A DNA stretch of 64,000 bases, taken from Sycobia sp. Sy_11 (taxonomy: Eukaryota > Arthropoda > Insecta > Hymenoptera > Epichrysomallidae). Numbering within the stretch: position 1 is the first letter of the stretch; each line of letters opens with the position of its first letter. The notes beneath the pieces are model-generated. The model did not search any database. It was not told where the DNA came from and saw only the letters and a program-made list of their open reading frames with translations. The stretch spans positions 992,501-1,056,500 of the forward strand of contig JACCIC010000022.1 in NCBI GenBank assembly GCA_018907035.1, given 5' to 3'. A program made the translations under genes and the position numbers. Positions 1 through 11,777 of this stretch are shown here, piece by piece.

Positions 1-299
1 TATATATATAATGTATATATATCGTATATACATTAAGTGCTTACCAATTCTTTCTGCATGTTGCAGGGTATTCCCCATTGTTCCGAATTGAAACTTCCGT
101 TTGTCGTAAACGCACAGCGTTTTTTTAACAAATTGATTTATTTCACAATGGATGTATTACCCATAATCTTCGTGTGTGTCTGGGAAATTTTCTTATACAC
201 AGTGCGTACACGGATTCCTGTGTGTCACGCGTGCTTCCGAATCACCCCCTCTCCCCCATCCTAGCTCCTCACTCTCATTTCATCGATCCCCTTTTCCTT
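1..299. other. AT-rich flank, no gene seen
   Basis: The stretch begins with a short TA-rich tract and has no coding region I can support. Open frames here are short and lack family resemblance. Confidence 0.6.
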
Positions 300-1140
300 T
301 AGGCTTTTCCGGCCTCCTTCCTTGCTTACACATACACACGCGTGCGCGCGCACGCGCGCGGCACGCTGACGGCGTATATAGAAGATTGGTCACGCGGTCC
401 TGCATCCAAAGCGGCGAGTATAGCGCGCAGATGCTGGGTCAAGCACGTGCCAGTTTCAATGGGCCGTACGAGAACGCGTGGTTCGACTACCTCGGTTTCA
501 GGCACACACGCGCGCACACAACCAATACTAGTAAAATTCACGAAAGTCCAATAGCACACGACCGCTCGCGCCAGTTCGCCGAAGGCATATTATATAGAGG
601 ACCAGATTGAGAGGGAGAACAAGAACGACAATGGGTCGCGGCTCCGATCGCGGGGCGCGTCGCGTCCTCGAAACTGACCTATCTAAATAATACAAATGGG
701 GAGGGAGGCGTCCAGCCGCGGACACTCCGCGTCGCCCGGCAATGAGCAAACCTCCCTCCTCCCTTTATATCTCGATCGAGTTTTACAATGCAATAGGCGT
801 TTTTAGAAGTCTGAGCTTGTGTGCGCGTACGTATGCAGGCGCACGCTTGCGTGAGCGTATACATGTATATCTCCGAGGTATAGAGAGCGCGCGGCGTTTA
901 GAGGAATTATGCTCTTAAGGATAATGCGGCGGGGCCATTTATTTTTGGCCTCGGACCACGGCCCTTTGCGTTTTAAAAATAATGCGCACTCTTCTCCCGT
1001 CCCTTGTCCGCCGCACCGTACTCGTCGGATAAAAGTGAGAAAAAAAGACGACGGGGGTGCGCCAGTCGCGACAGTTTTGGATGGAACATCACCATCGTTT
1101 TATGTGCATACGCGAGCGATATTGCGTCACTTTTAATGCT
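300..1140. other. CpG-rich non-coding patch
   Basis: The base composition changes sharply from the AT-rich surroundings to GC-rich sequence with many CpG dinucleotides and alternating CG/CA runs (for example about 340-362). Open frames exist on both strands but read as arginine-, histidine- and threonine-rich low-complexity translations without domain resemblance. It could be a promoter-proximal patch of a gene outside the window, or simple alternating purine-pyrimidine DNA. No transcript boundary can be fixed from sequence. Confidence 0.4.
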
Positions 1141-1670
1141 CCAAAGCGGACAACTGGCTTACGATAAATAACACGACGAGTCAAATACAACGAATAATGT
1201 ATGAATATGTATGTATTATTCAAATAGTTAATGTCGTCACTATTCTATTTGAATTATAAGTGGTCTTTTGCTCGCGTTTGTGAGTAAAATTCGATCCTTA
1301 GATTTATTTTGGTATTAAATATTTTTTTTCATTTTAATTAAAATTTTTCTGAAGCCAATTAAATTTTACAAGCACCGATGAAAGACAAAAAGATCTATTA
1401 ACAAGTAACGATGAATGGACAAACGTCGAATTTGTCATTTTGTCCAAACGTGACCACGTTTTATTCGCACAAAGATTCATGACAAATTCCAGGCCTGAGG
1501 CGAAGGCAAACTCTATCGCGAAGAATAAGAACCCCCTCAATTAACCCCCTCTGACTTCGAAACCGGAAGAACCGAGGGAGTGGGGGGAAAAACAATGCTG
1601 GGCACAGGCAGGCGTCATGGTGCAAACATCAGGCCGGCAAAAACGATGCGCGACTAAAGTTGCGAATGAA

Positions 1671-1720
<50 letters not shown>

Positions 1721-2058
1721 CTTATACAACTCATAGGTGGTATGAGAAGAAAGGGTGGGCAGAATAGGGGGACCGCGGGCACATAGGATTTCAGCCGTGC
1801 GTTGGTGAATAATAGCCCGCGCCCCTATAAGCCCCGTTGCCGAGTGTTATAAGGCCCTCCTATGCGCGCGCACGCACACGCGCACGCAACCGAAAGGTAC
1901 GATTATATATACGTAGTCCCGATCGTACGAATCGGCTGCCGGTGGCTGATCTCTTGGAAAAACGTCATCGACACATTATACCCACAACGAGACAAATATC
2001 TTAATTTTTTGTGTAAAGGGACAACGTTCCTTTGTTCGTCACCATAATTCTGAAAAAC
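1141..2058. other. Non-coding flank with second small CpG patch
   Basis: Mostly AT-rich. A GC-richer portion lies at about 1540-1900 and contains a compound (TA)n(GT)n tract. No coding region is supported. Confidence 0.5.
1670..1718. repeat. Compound (TA)n(GT)n microsatellite
   Basis: About ten TA units run directly into fourteen GT units. Confidence 0.9.

Positions 2059-2116
<58 letters not shown>
2059..2116. repeat. (TA)n microsatellite
   Basis: Nearly pure TA tract abutting the dispersed repeat copy at 2117-2365. Confidence 0.95.
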
Positions 2117-2118
<2 letters not shown>

Positions 2119-2365
2119 TTGAAGGCCTTGGTTTTGGAATCAGAGCAGCGTGGCCAAATCCTCACCCTCTTTTCTTTTCCTCTCCCTGTCTACTTATCCT
2201 TCTTATAACTCTCTCCATCCGTTTCAATTTTTTCTACCTAGCTCGTCGAATTTTTTAGAAAGTACTCGGATCGGCGCACTATAAAATATCATCCTACATT
2301 GTATAAATTCGGAAAATAGCTATTGGACGTAACATTAATATTTTATACAGGAAAAGTTTTGTTAG
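2117..2365 (-). repeat. Dispersed repeat family A, copy 1 (inverted relative to 58134-58385)
   Basis: The reverse complement of this stretch matches 58134-58385 over almost its whole length with scattered substitutions. Shared landmarks are a TTAATGTTACGTCCA block, a GAATTTATACAATGTAGG block, a GAGAGAGTTATAAGAAGGAT block and a GATTCCAAAACCAAG block. In both copies the same end abuts a dinucleotide tract: (TA)n here, (TG)n in the other copy. That end structure is typical of elements that finish in, or nucleate, microsatellites. No coding capacity or terminal inverted repeat is evident, so the class (SINE, Helentron-like or other) is unknown. Confidence 0.85.
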
Positions 2366-3597
2366 GAGTGTGTGGTGAACCAATTATTTTTAATTTTTGT
2401 TTTTAATTTATTTGATCACATCTGAAATTATAAGAGTGTAACTAAGCGTATAAATGTTTAAAATAATTATAATGAATTATTTTAACAAATGATTCTCTAA
2501 AAGATTTTCTCTCAATGATACGGAATCGTCTCTATCATCCGATATGCGCAACGACTGATATTTCGATTCTTCTACAAAATTGACATCACTTGGCTATCGG
2601 TATATCTGAAATATTGACTACAATCGAACTTTTTTAATATGGATTTTTTTGGTAATTTGATGGTTTCTTACTATCCTATCCATCTATTTCGTGATATTAG
2701 GCTATATATTCGACTTATTTAAGAATTTTTTTAGAATATACAATTCATTAATTAATGCAAATAAAAAAAATGAACTCTTGTAGTAAAGTACATTGTTGGA
2801 TATACTGCGTTCACTACTACTTTCCTTGATTATCCGATACAGGTAAAGCTTCTGGTTTTCCATTCGGAAAGCAACGTTGGCAAGGTTCTATACCTATATT
2901 TATATAATATAAATCCAAGGTATTCAGTAGATGCATTCAGCTGGCCGCACATCTGGCATTGATTTGTACACCATGTGGCATTTATTGACAATTGATTTAC
3001 AAACAACAGGAGATTTCAACGCGAGTGTGGAATTTGATTGTTTACCTCGTAATAATAAAGTTGACAGGCGGCAATAATGTCGCATGAAGTCACAATCAAC
3101 TCAAACACAAAACTAGTCTTGGAAGTTGCAATTTTGAGAAGAAAAATTTTGTTCTTTCTGGATTTCACTGAGAACAATGCATTTCAATGTAAAAAATATC
3201 TGTGTTATAGTGATTTATATGGACTCATTTAATCATTAGTGTTCAGTCCAATAATACTGTAGACTGAACTACGAAGCGGCACATTAAAAGTATTTTATAC
3301 CAAATAAGCTCGTGACTTGAAACTGAAAAAAATAATAACATAATAATAATATTTATTAGTTTAATTTAAGTCGACCGATGTAAGAAAAATTGTGAATTTT
3401 TGATATCCTTTAACTCTATAGTTTATTTGTTTTTTTTTCTCTAAATGTCAACGATAACGTGTGTTTCGTAAATTTTTTTTATTAATAAGAATAACATAAC
3501 GAAGATAAATAGCATTACTTTATACGTTTATTAATCATAAAAGGTTGGTAAATTATAAATTAATTAAGCTAATATATTGCGAGACAAATTTATATAA
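2366..3597. other. AT-rich non-coding sequence
   Basis: No supported gene, RNA or recognisable element. Confidence 0.6.
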
Positions 3598-3726
<129 letters not shown>

Positions 3727-3866
3727 CTATAGGGAGTATTTTTTACGCAGATACTATGCAAGTGTTTAATGTAAATCGGTTGTATCATTATCTCGGACGA
3801 AACCAATACATGACATTATATATATAATGAAACGCTGTTCGAGAGATGCACGGAGATCTAATGAAA

Positions 3867-4052
3867 TCAAATGTAATTTTTTCTGGCTTCCCTTCGTTTG
3901 ATTCTTCCATTTAAGTTTCGCAATTGCTCGAACTCATGCGGCGATAAAGCAATTTGGGCTGGAGCGAAGCCTCTTCGCCCTGTTAACGAAGAGGATCGCG
4001 AGCCCGTGTACCAATAGCAGGTTTCGTAAAGTTCTAAATGTGAAACAGTCAT
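3867..4052 (-). CDS. Candidate small ORF or terminal exon, unrecognised
   Basis: A 61-codon minus-strand frame stands out from its AT-rich surroundings by near-balanced base composition and a non-repetitive, charged translation. It contains GRRGFAPAQIALSPHEFEQL near residues 25-44 and ends in a basic stretch, KRREARKNYI. The stop is followed directly by AT-rich sequence. It may be the last exon of a gene on the minus strand; a TCGGTAG just upstream of the methionine could be a 3' splice site, in which case the methionine is not the true start. I do not recognise the family, and it may be chance. Confidence 0.25.
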   Translation of the reverse strand: MTVSHLELYETCYWYTGSRSSSLTGRRGFAPAQIALSPHEFEQLRNLNGRIKRREARKNYI

Positions 4053-5339
4053 TTTCTACCGATAATCAGATACCACTGTACATATGGCTATTTCTTCAAA
4101 TAGTATATATAACACAAGTCCGATGGTCACATCACAGGATAAAATCTTGGTACTAACAGTATAGTTCGCGATGAATTTCATACAATATCTGCACGAACAG
4201 ATAAAATAGAAAGCGATATGTATTATGTCATATACTATTTCTCCATTATTCTAACTATATACACTCATCAATCAAGTACGACTGTTGACTGACCACAAAT
4301 GTATGCATTCACTGATTTATTTTGGAAGCGATACGTGTATGGACTTGAACGATACATGGTACAAACCTGTAGTAAAACTCCGAGCTCGTTCCAATGAAAA
4401 GCTATTAACTTATGTGTACAATATAATCAGGACGAATTTCGAATTTGTTACGAAGCAAAAATATTCGGAGACATTTTGTACAATTCAACTTTACAGTTTT
4501 TCAATACTTCGAAGCAGTTGTGGGTCCACGTTGGACCTATCTCTATACTAGAAATAGTAACAGAAAGCGCGCATAAACACGCGCATACACACGCACCACA
4601 GAACGAACAGCTACTTCTTCGCGAGCAGCCTGCCCTACTGTGATGTGACAAATTGAGTGGCGTCACCCTGGTGGTACAACATAAAAGCTAAACAGATGTG
4701 CTTGGCTGGGAGTCTGCTCGTCGATACCGTATAATTTAAAATGGCATCAGATTATGATGAAAAAATTATTATAAAAATTTTTATCCGTAAAAGGCGCTCC
4801 ATCAAACCTATAAATATTGCAATATATGCTAATACCTGTCTCAAGCGAGTTACGTCGTCTTTTCAAATCGATTCTTCGTGTAAGCTTATTATTTAATAAC
4901 TGCTTCTAATTCTTCTGATTTTTGGATTCGAATATTGACTTTTAATATTGAAGCTTTTTATAAAGTTTTAAGCGTTTTGAATCGTATACTTATACAGAGA
5001 TCTTATGAAATTAATATATATTTATCATCTATTAGTTAGTTTCAATTATTCTTCGATAATAATTTATGTTTGTGAAAATATCTTGCGGCATTATAATAAT
5101 AATTATATTGTATTGTCTTTAATTGCGTATAACATTGAGAAATATATCGACTGTTATTTAAGCTATTTTATATGTCAAAACTTGAAGTCATCAATATCAT
5201 GTAGATTTAGTTGTCCAGACGCTTACTCTGCATCAGAGCCTCTATCCGTTTACTGTTTCGACATATTACAATTCGTTCGTAAATTCGGATAAAATTTTTG
5301 AACAATGATATAATTCATTATAAAAATCAAGACCTTCCT
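4053..5339. other. AT-rich non-coding sequence
   Basis: Several frames of 70-95 codons occur but they are AT-driven, show no motifs and have no neighbouring exons. Nothing is supported. Confidence 0.55.
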
Positions 5340-7285
5340 ATACGGCACACGTTGGTCGAACACCCTCTTGTGTCATTCTGGGTCTTGATTTACAATGGCA
5401 GATCCTAATACATATATAGATACACAGATGCACGTATGCGCATCCCGCAGCGACGGGCGGCCGTTCGCACCCCGAGCGTTTTACAATATATATATATATA
5501 CGCGAGCGCCCAGCGCACCCTCTCCCTTTCGCCCCTCCTCGCGCCCCACCCTGGAAGATCCTCGCGCGCAGAGTCGCGCCGCCGCGTATTTTATATACAT
5601 ACACGGTGGCGGTCCGCCCGCTGTATTTATTGTGCTCCCTGTATCGAGGGAGCCGATCTATACGGGGACGCGGATAGATCTCTATTTCTACGCTTCCCGT
5701 ATTATGGTCCGCTTCCCGAGAGCGATGCCGCCGATGGTACGGGCGGCCTGCTCTGCTTCGTCCCCCGAACGCGGCGCGCTACGGCAGATGATGCGGCGCG
5801 TGCGGTAGCATTGGCGAGCGCTGCAGCGGCAGCCCCCCCTCTCTCTCTCTCTCCCTGTGTGTCTGTCTCTCAAAAAGCAAGAAGCTCGTAAACAGGGGGA
5901 GGCGAGGGCTCGCTCGCGCATACGTACCTTATAATATAACGGTGCGGCAGACGGGACGCGTCGCGCGCGCGCGCCGGCACACCTACGCTTCTAGCGTATA
6001 TATATATATATACAACGAATCGCGCGACTTTGACGGTGCGCCAAAAAGCGTTTTTTCCGAAGCTCGGAAAAAAAGAAAGAGAAAAGAAACCGGAGCTCGC
6101 CTCGGATTATTTTCATCGACTCTTTCGTTTTTCATCTCTGTTTTTTTTTTGCCTTTCTTTCGTTTTTGTTTTTGCCGTGCGTTTTGTGCGTTTTGTTTGG
6201 TTTTTTCTTTCAATACGCGGACAGCGCGCGCTCGTAAAACTGTTCGCGGTAGACGGAGAGGCCGCGCCGTCGTCGCGCGGCGAGATCGGTGGGTGAATTT
6301 TAACAGTGCGCGCGCGCGCGCGCGGGGGGGCAAAGCCTTTATTTCTGCGCGTGATTTCGCGAAAGTGCGCGCCGCCCGATTATCCCTGGTACGAAATCGT
6401 ATTGCAGCGACGGAAGGTTTGGTTTTTTCCTCAAGCTTGGTGAAGTGACGGAGGCATTGTGAATGCGCCACATGCGAAATAGCGAATCGAGTATAAGTGT
6501 GCTACTGCTGCTCGATGCTATCAGGTTTCGATGTCAACCGAGCGCTTGGTGTATTAACATGTATCATTATATAATACACATAATTCGGACCGGCGATTGA
6601 CGTCGGCTTTAATGGAACGCGAATTTTGCATGCTCTATAAAGCGCCGGCAATTGGGAGGTAGCCTTGTGATCGTCGGTGGGAAAGCAAGTCCAACGCTAT
6701 ATGATGATTCTTCGACACCTCGAGGGCAAAGGGAATTTCGTAAACGAAGAATATTTATAACCAAGTGATATATACGTTCGCCGTTTCTTACAAGCTTCTT
6801 TTGAATATCGTATGTACATATGTTTGTACAAAAGCTTTTTTCTAGACACAAATAAGAAGTGTTTATATATATTAAATTTATTTGCGCGCGCGAGTTTCGA
6901 AGCTTAGTGCAAGAGTGTGGAAAAAGAGAAATATCCGAGATATATGTGTGCAAAATTACAACAGAGTGATTGGTGATAATAAATTTGGTGCCGAGCTCGG
7001 CCGCGGATCCACCATACGTAGTGTTCCCCGATCTCTCGGCGACCGGCTCGTCTGCGTACTTGGGCGGGATTGCGCCCAGAACGGCGCGACATTATTCGTT
7101 CATCAACGTGGATTCCAGGAAGATTCGCGAGAGAAAGAGAGAAAAGGATGAGGCCAGCGACCGAGCGGAGAAGGACGAGCCGGACCGAGGAGAGATAGCC
7201 CTAATAGCGTATTATATTGATTATAATACCGGTAGGCGCGATCGATTGCCGATAGCCCGGCGCGCCAACCAATAACCCCCAGGAA
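5340..7285 (+). promoter_or_regulatory. CpG-rich island, possible promoter and untranslated first exon of the receptor gene
   Basis: About 2 kb of CpG-rich, GC-rich sequence in an AT-rich region, with (CG)n at about 6305-6325 and long purine and pyrimidine runs. Its right edge ends in a strong 5' splice-site consensus, GGAA|GTAAGT, with the GT at 7286-7287. The next plausible plus-strand acceptor in front of coding sequence is the tract CCCCCCCCCCGCTAGTACAG ending at 11200, just before the signal-peptide exon. I infer, without proof, a 5' untranslated exon ending at 7285 joined to 11201. The frames inside (for example 6970-7275) stop before the donor, which fits a leader rather than coding sequence. 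Confidence 0.35.
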
Positions 7286-7484
7286 GTAAGTCATATGCGG
7301 GCTCTCGAGTTCCGCCAGCTGCGCTCAGTAACGGGAATTTTTAAGCGTGTCTGTATTTATATATACGTACACGCAATAAATCACTCGCTTGTTGGAGTGC
7401 AAATGCTAATTTGAAAAATAGTAAACGATTGCTGTGATTGCAGTAGATGCAAAAATTGTTCTCTATGTAGTGTGTATATAGACA

Positions 7485-7488
<4 letters not shown>

Positions 7489-7537
<49 letters not shown>
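7489..7537. repeat. (TA)n microsatellite
   Basis: Pure TA tract, followed by a short direct duplication. Confidence 0.95.
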
Positions 7538-7541
<4 letters not shown>

Positions 7542-7577
7542 CCCATACAATATATATATATATGAAACCCATACAAT
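7538..7577. repeat. 26-bp direct duplication beside the TA tract
   Basis: GAAACCCATACAATAT occurs at 7538 and again at 7564 with a TA spacer, as expected from slippage at the edge of the microsatellite. Confidence 0.9.
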
Positions 7578-10500
7578 ATTTGGAAGTCTTGAGCGGTGCT
7601 ATATAATCTAACTAATCGGTAATCTTTTACAAAAGCTACTCTCCAATCTGCAATACACTTATTGGTGTTAATTCGACTCAAAAATTTTAAATGCATTTTG
7701 CCAAATTTATAAATAAAAAATATACAGTCAATAGGAATTTGAATCTCCTTACGTTTAATAAATATTTGGTGACTTGTTTCTGAATATAGAAGGAGCACAT
7801 TTTGAATTCTATACATTAATTCAAAAAGAATACATAAACCAGAGTTCTTTTTGACTACTTGTCCAAAATTTTTGCCGTCTGTGTATTTATTTATAACACG
7901 GTAGATCAGCGAGTTTCGAAAGATTGGATTCAAAATTTCAATACCTGTCGTTTTAAGAACATTTTTTATATGTTTTTAAATATCATTGTTAAACAATTTG
8001 ATGAAATTATTTTTATATTACTTTATAGTTGTTCCATATTGTTATAGCTCTATCTTTAGGTTTCTTGAGTAAATTTAAGTTTCATAAACTAACTTGAGTT
8101 ATTTAAATTTTGAGTTATTTTTACTACACTGAGAAACGAATTTATATTGATTTACGATACTTTCGTTAAAATTTATGGGTAAACTCGTTTGATACGAAAA
8201 TGCATTTATTAAAACAAAAAAAAAAAAAACGATATTCTTTATCAAAATGTGCATTATATTCTCATATATACATTATATTTTATTGGTTTTAAAGAATAAT
8301 TTGGACTTTTTTGTCATTGTTGTTACTTCTGGAAAATTGTAAATACATAAACTTAAAGAGCATCATCTATCATTTTTTTAAAATTATCTTTATTATTTTC
8401 CTTATAAAAAATAAGACTGAAATATAATGATATTTGCATTTACATATTTTTAATAAATAAGATCTCTGAAATCTAAATGTAAATTTTATTGGTCTTTGTT
8501 TTGCATTTGTTGTTTTCATTACAAGTGTTCATCTCTTGGATAAATTATTTTTTATTTTGTTGAAATAAATCTTTTGTTGAAAAAAAAATATTTGCTACCA
8601 AAAAGATATATTTTTAATCTTTCATATTCATATGAATGAACAATATTAATAGTAAGGAAACAATCATTGCTTTACACTTTATCCTGAAGCAGATGTATTG
8701 ATAAAAAGAATTTGCTACTCTTTTTTATTGGCAAACTGGATTGGAATAATTAAAGATCTGATAAATATCGCGAGAAATATAATCTCCTATGCTATCAATT
8801 TTCGAAAACTTCTAAATTGATCACGGATCATGAAATAAATCATTGCGCACATTCATAAACATATTTCTAGAATCCATAATGATATCTAATTTTTAATTCT
8901 CTAATTTCTTGTTCGATCAAATAAATATTTTATCAATGTATTCCTTCAAAGCAATTAAAAATATAATTATTTTCAATTATCTAATTATATATGTATATAT
9001 TCCTAAAGCGATATAGAGCTATCCATTAGATTAGGAATCAAAATGCTCATATCGCGTATCTAAAAGAATTTACAAATGGAATATATATATGGGAATTTAT
9101 AAGATTTAGCTCGATAGTTAATACAATTGCTAGATTTTGTTCTTAAATACCTCGCGTCCCATGAAAGTGTATTAAAAAGCCTAGGGATATACGTATATCA
9201 GTCAATAAAAAATTGATTAAATGGGTATATTATTCTATATTTTACACTAGAAATTGTAATAATTTTAAATTCATTAGATAAAAGACTTGTATTTTTGGTT
9301 ATTTCTAAACGTTGCTAATGCTTACAATATACAATTGCAGAATATTAATTATACACGCATTCTTAGACATATTCACAATAACAAACGTCATTTTTTGTTT
9401 CTTTGCAAACATATTATTTTTCTCGTAAATTTTTTTCGTGCGAAATTCCAATTTATGCTTTTATTCACTTATTACGTTTAATTTAATAGCCATTGGCTTT
9501 TGTAAATACCCTTCACCTCACCCTCGACAAAGTCCCATCCTTTTTCATTGTAATTCTATGTTACTAGAATTACTTTTCCATATAGGGGAAAAGATTTAAC
9601 TGTGTTCTCGCGTGCGCGTCCCGCACTGTTCTTTTCAATTGTACTAGTCCCGCTGTTGATAAATATAATTTCTTAGAATACCTGTACTGCGTGTGGCTCA
9701 CGAAGAAAGTAAATAAAAACGTTATTTAATATATAAAGCTGTTGCATGGCGAATCACGTGCCAGCGATGGAATCGGACTTCGAAAGTATATACGCGTACT
9801 CGAGCCTATATCATCTCAAAAGTGCATTCCTTAACGGCTCGTCGAGACTAATTTAGATCTGGACTATGATATTTTCAAGTTGAACTAGGTAAAACGAAAG
9901 ATATGACTTGAGAACTATTTGTCGATGGTAAAGAGCACTTGTTTTATTCGCGTGTCCTTAAACTCCATTCTCTATTTAAAAAAGCTGATAACTTGTACTT
10001 GTATCTGCCTATTAGCAAATATGAAAGATAATAGAGAGTTTGACTCAATGATAAATTACGTTTAAAATACTGTAAATAATTAGAGGTCAATATTATAATA
10101 ATTAACATCCTTTCGAAAGATAAACTAAATATGTTAACCAGAAAACAAAAATTATTATAATATAGATTACTATTAGAGCAATGCTTATCATTATAATTAT
10201 TCAATTATATTTATACAGCACTATATGCAAAATAATTTTTTAAATAAATTCAATGTGTTTCTTTATTTCAGAGACAATTAAATAAGATCGTAAAATAAAA
10301 CTAACATTTTAAAAATATTTTCGTCTTTACCGCCACATATAGTTATTACTTTTTAATCAAAAATTGATCTATGACATTTTTAACGAATTTAATTAAATAT
10401 TAAAACGAACAAATTCCTATCTGATCTATTATATTTGAAATTGGCACAAACCTAATTTTGGAACTTTGTTTTGGTAACATATACATTACATATCTTCTTT

Positions 10501-11200
10501 TTACATGGACATTAGATTCAATAAGACGTTTTAATAAAATAAATTCAAGAAATTGATCTTTAAAAAGCTTTCGCCCAATGGTAAATGTTGATAGAAGAAC
10601 AATTTATACATTTCCAATTCTGCACTTATAAATTGTCAAAAAAATTCTCAATCATTTCTTTCCGTTAAACGGATAAATATAAGAAATTTAAATTTAGTTT
10701 TCGATTTCGTCGCATTAGTACAATTATGTTTTTTAAGAAACTGAATTATTCTTGCAGTTCGGCGTGCCTTATATTTAGTTATAAGGTTTTTACATTAAAA
10801 ACTCTATTTTCGTAACTTGTACGTTTCGTAACATTGTTTATAAAATTATGTTCTTGATTTTCCATTTGCCTCTCTAATTTTTTATACCTACTTATTGGAA
10901 ATTGTATGAATCCAGAAGGAACTAAAAAATCTTAAAGTAAAAAAACATTAGATGATGTTCTACTGTCGTTATTTTATATTACTGTTCACATTCTCGGATG
11001 AATTCGAAAGCAAATATTTCAATGCTTCAAATAACGTGAGAAAAAGATTGGATCTATACTACTTCCAAAACGAGAGATAAATGTAACGTGGCGCAAATGC
11101 CATATATTAAGTATATATAGTTCCTATTTTAGGACCAACAAAAAACTTTGTGACTAAAGGGCGAATCGTCCATTTTCATCCCCCCCCCCCGCTAGTACAG

Positions 11201-11661
11201 GTCCCATGAGAGCCCATCGCCACGAGGATGTCGCGTCGAGGAGTGATCCCCTTGGCGCTTCTCCTCCTCCACCTCGTGATGGCGCTGCCCACGTCGGAGC
11301 CCTCGGCGAGCGGCGCGGCGCCCCCCGGCCCGGGCGCCATACGACAGATCGTGACGCGCAACGTGACCGGCATCCGGCTGGACCTCGACCGCGTCATCGA
11401 GATCGTCGAGGAGCGCACGTGCTCGGCGGCCCTGGTGCGGCTCACCTGCCGCTCCCTCGACTCGTTCGTCCAGGTGCTCGAGGCCCGCTATCAGCCGAAT
11501 CGCACAGACGCCTGCGTCTACGACCGACAGACCTGGTGCAGGCACAAGTCGCTCTTCGCCACAGTGCGTAGCCTGCAGCTGAAGAGGCACTTTCTGCGGA
11601 GCAATTATCCCTGGGAGCTGGACGAGAATCCCTTGGACTTCCTCAGCACGATCAATCGCAG
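11201..11661 (+). CDS. Receptor exon 1: signal peptide and first half of lectin-like domain
   Basis: Coding starts at ATG 11228 because it opens a classical signal peptide: basic MSRR, then a hydrophobic [11 protein letters not shown] core. Residues 1-144 plus two bases end at the donor CGCAG|GTGATG (GT at 11662). ERTC and VRLTC are the first conserved cysteines of the SUEL-like domain, and NVT (45-47) and NRT are N-glycosylation sequons. The exon is strongly GC- and CpG-rich, unlike its flanks. The upstream boundary at 11201 is inferred from the acceptor GCTAGTACAG. An out-of-frame ATG at 11206 begins an overlapping 121-codon frame. Confidence 0.88.
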
Positions 11662-11709
11662 GTGATGATTTTTTTTTCTACTTCTGATATATCATAAATA
11701 TATTACTTG

Positions 11710-11777
<68 letters not shown>

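Larger units (their letters stand above)
7286..11200 (+). other. AT-rich stretch, possible first (5'-UTR) intron; no gene seen
   Basis: This 3.9 kb is AT-rich and contains no supported coding region. It would be the leader intron if the donor at 7286 is used. Confidence 0.4.

Noticed and set aside
5338..6471. Several 80-170 codon frames on both strands in the CpG-rich island
   Set aside because: High GC and CpG make stops rare; the translations are arginine-, alanine- and serine-rich with no domain, and overlap each other on opposite strands.
11176..11590. Minus-strand and alternative-frame ORFs over receptor exon 1
   Set aside because: Shadows of the GC-rich coding exon; only the 11228 frame has a signal peptide and joins the downstream exons.
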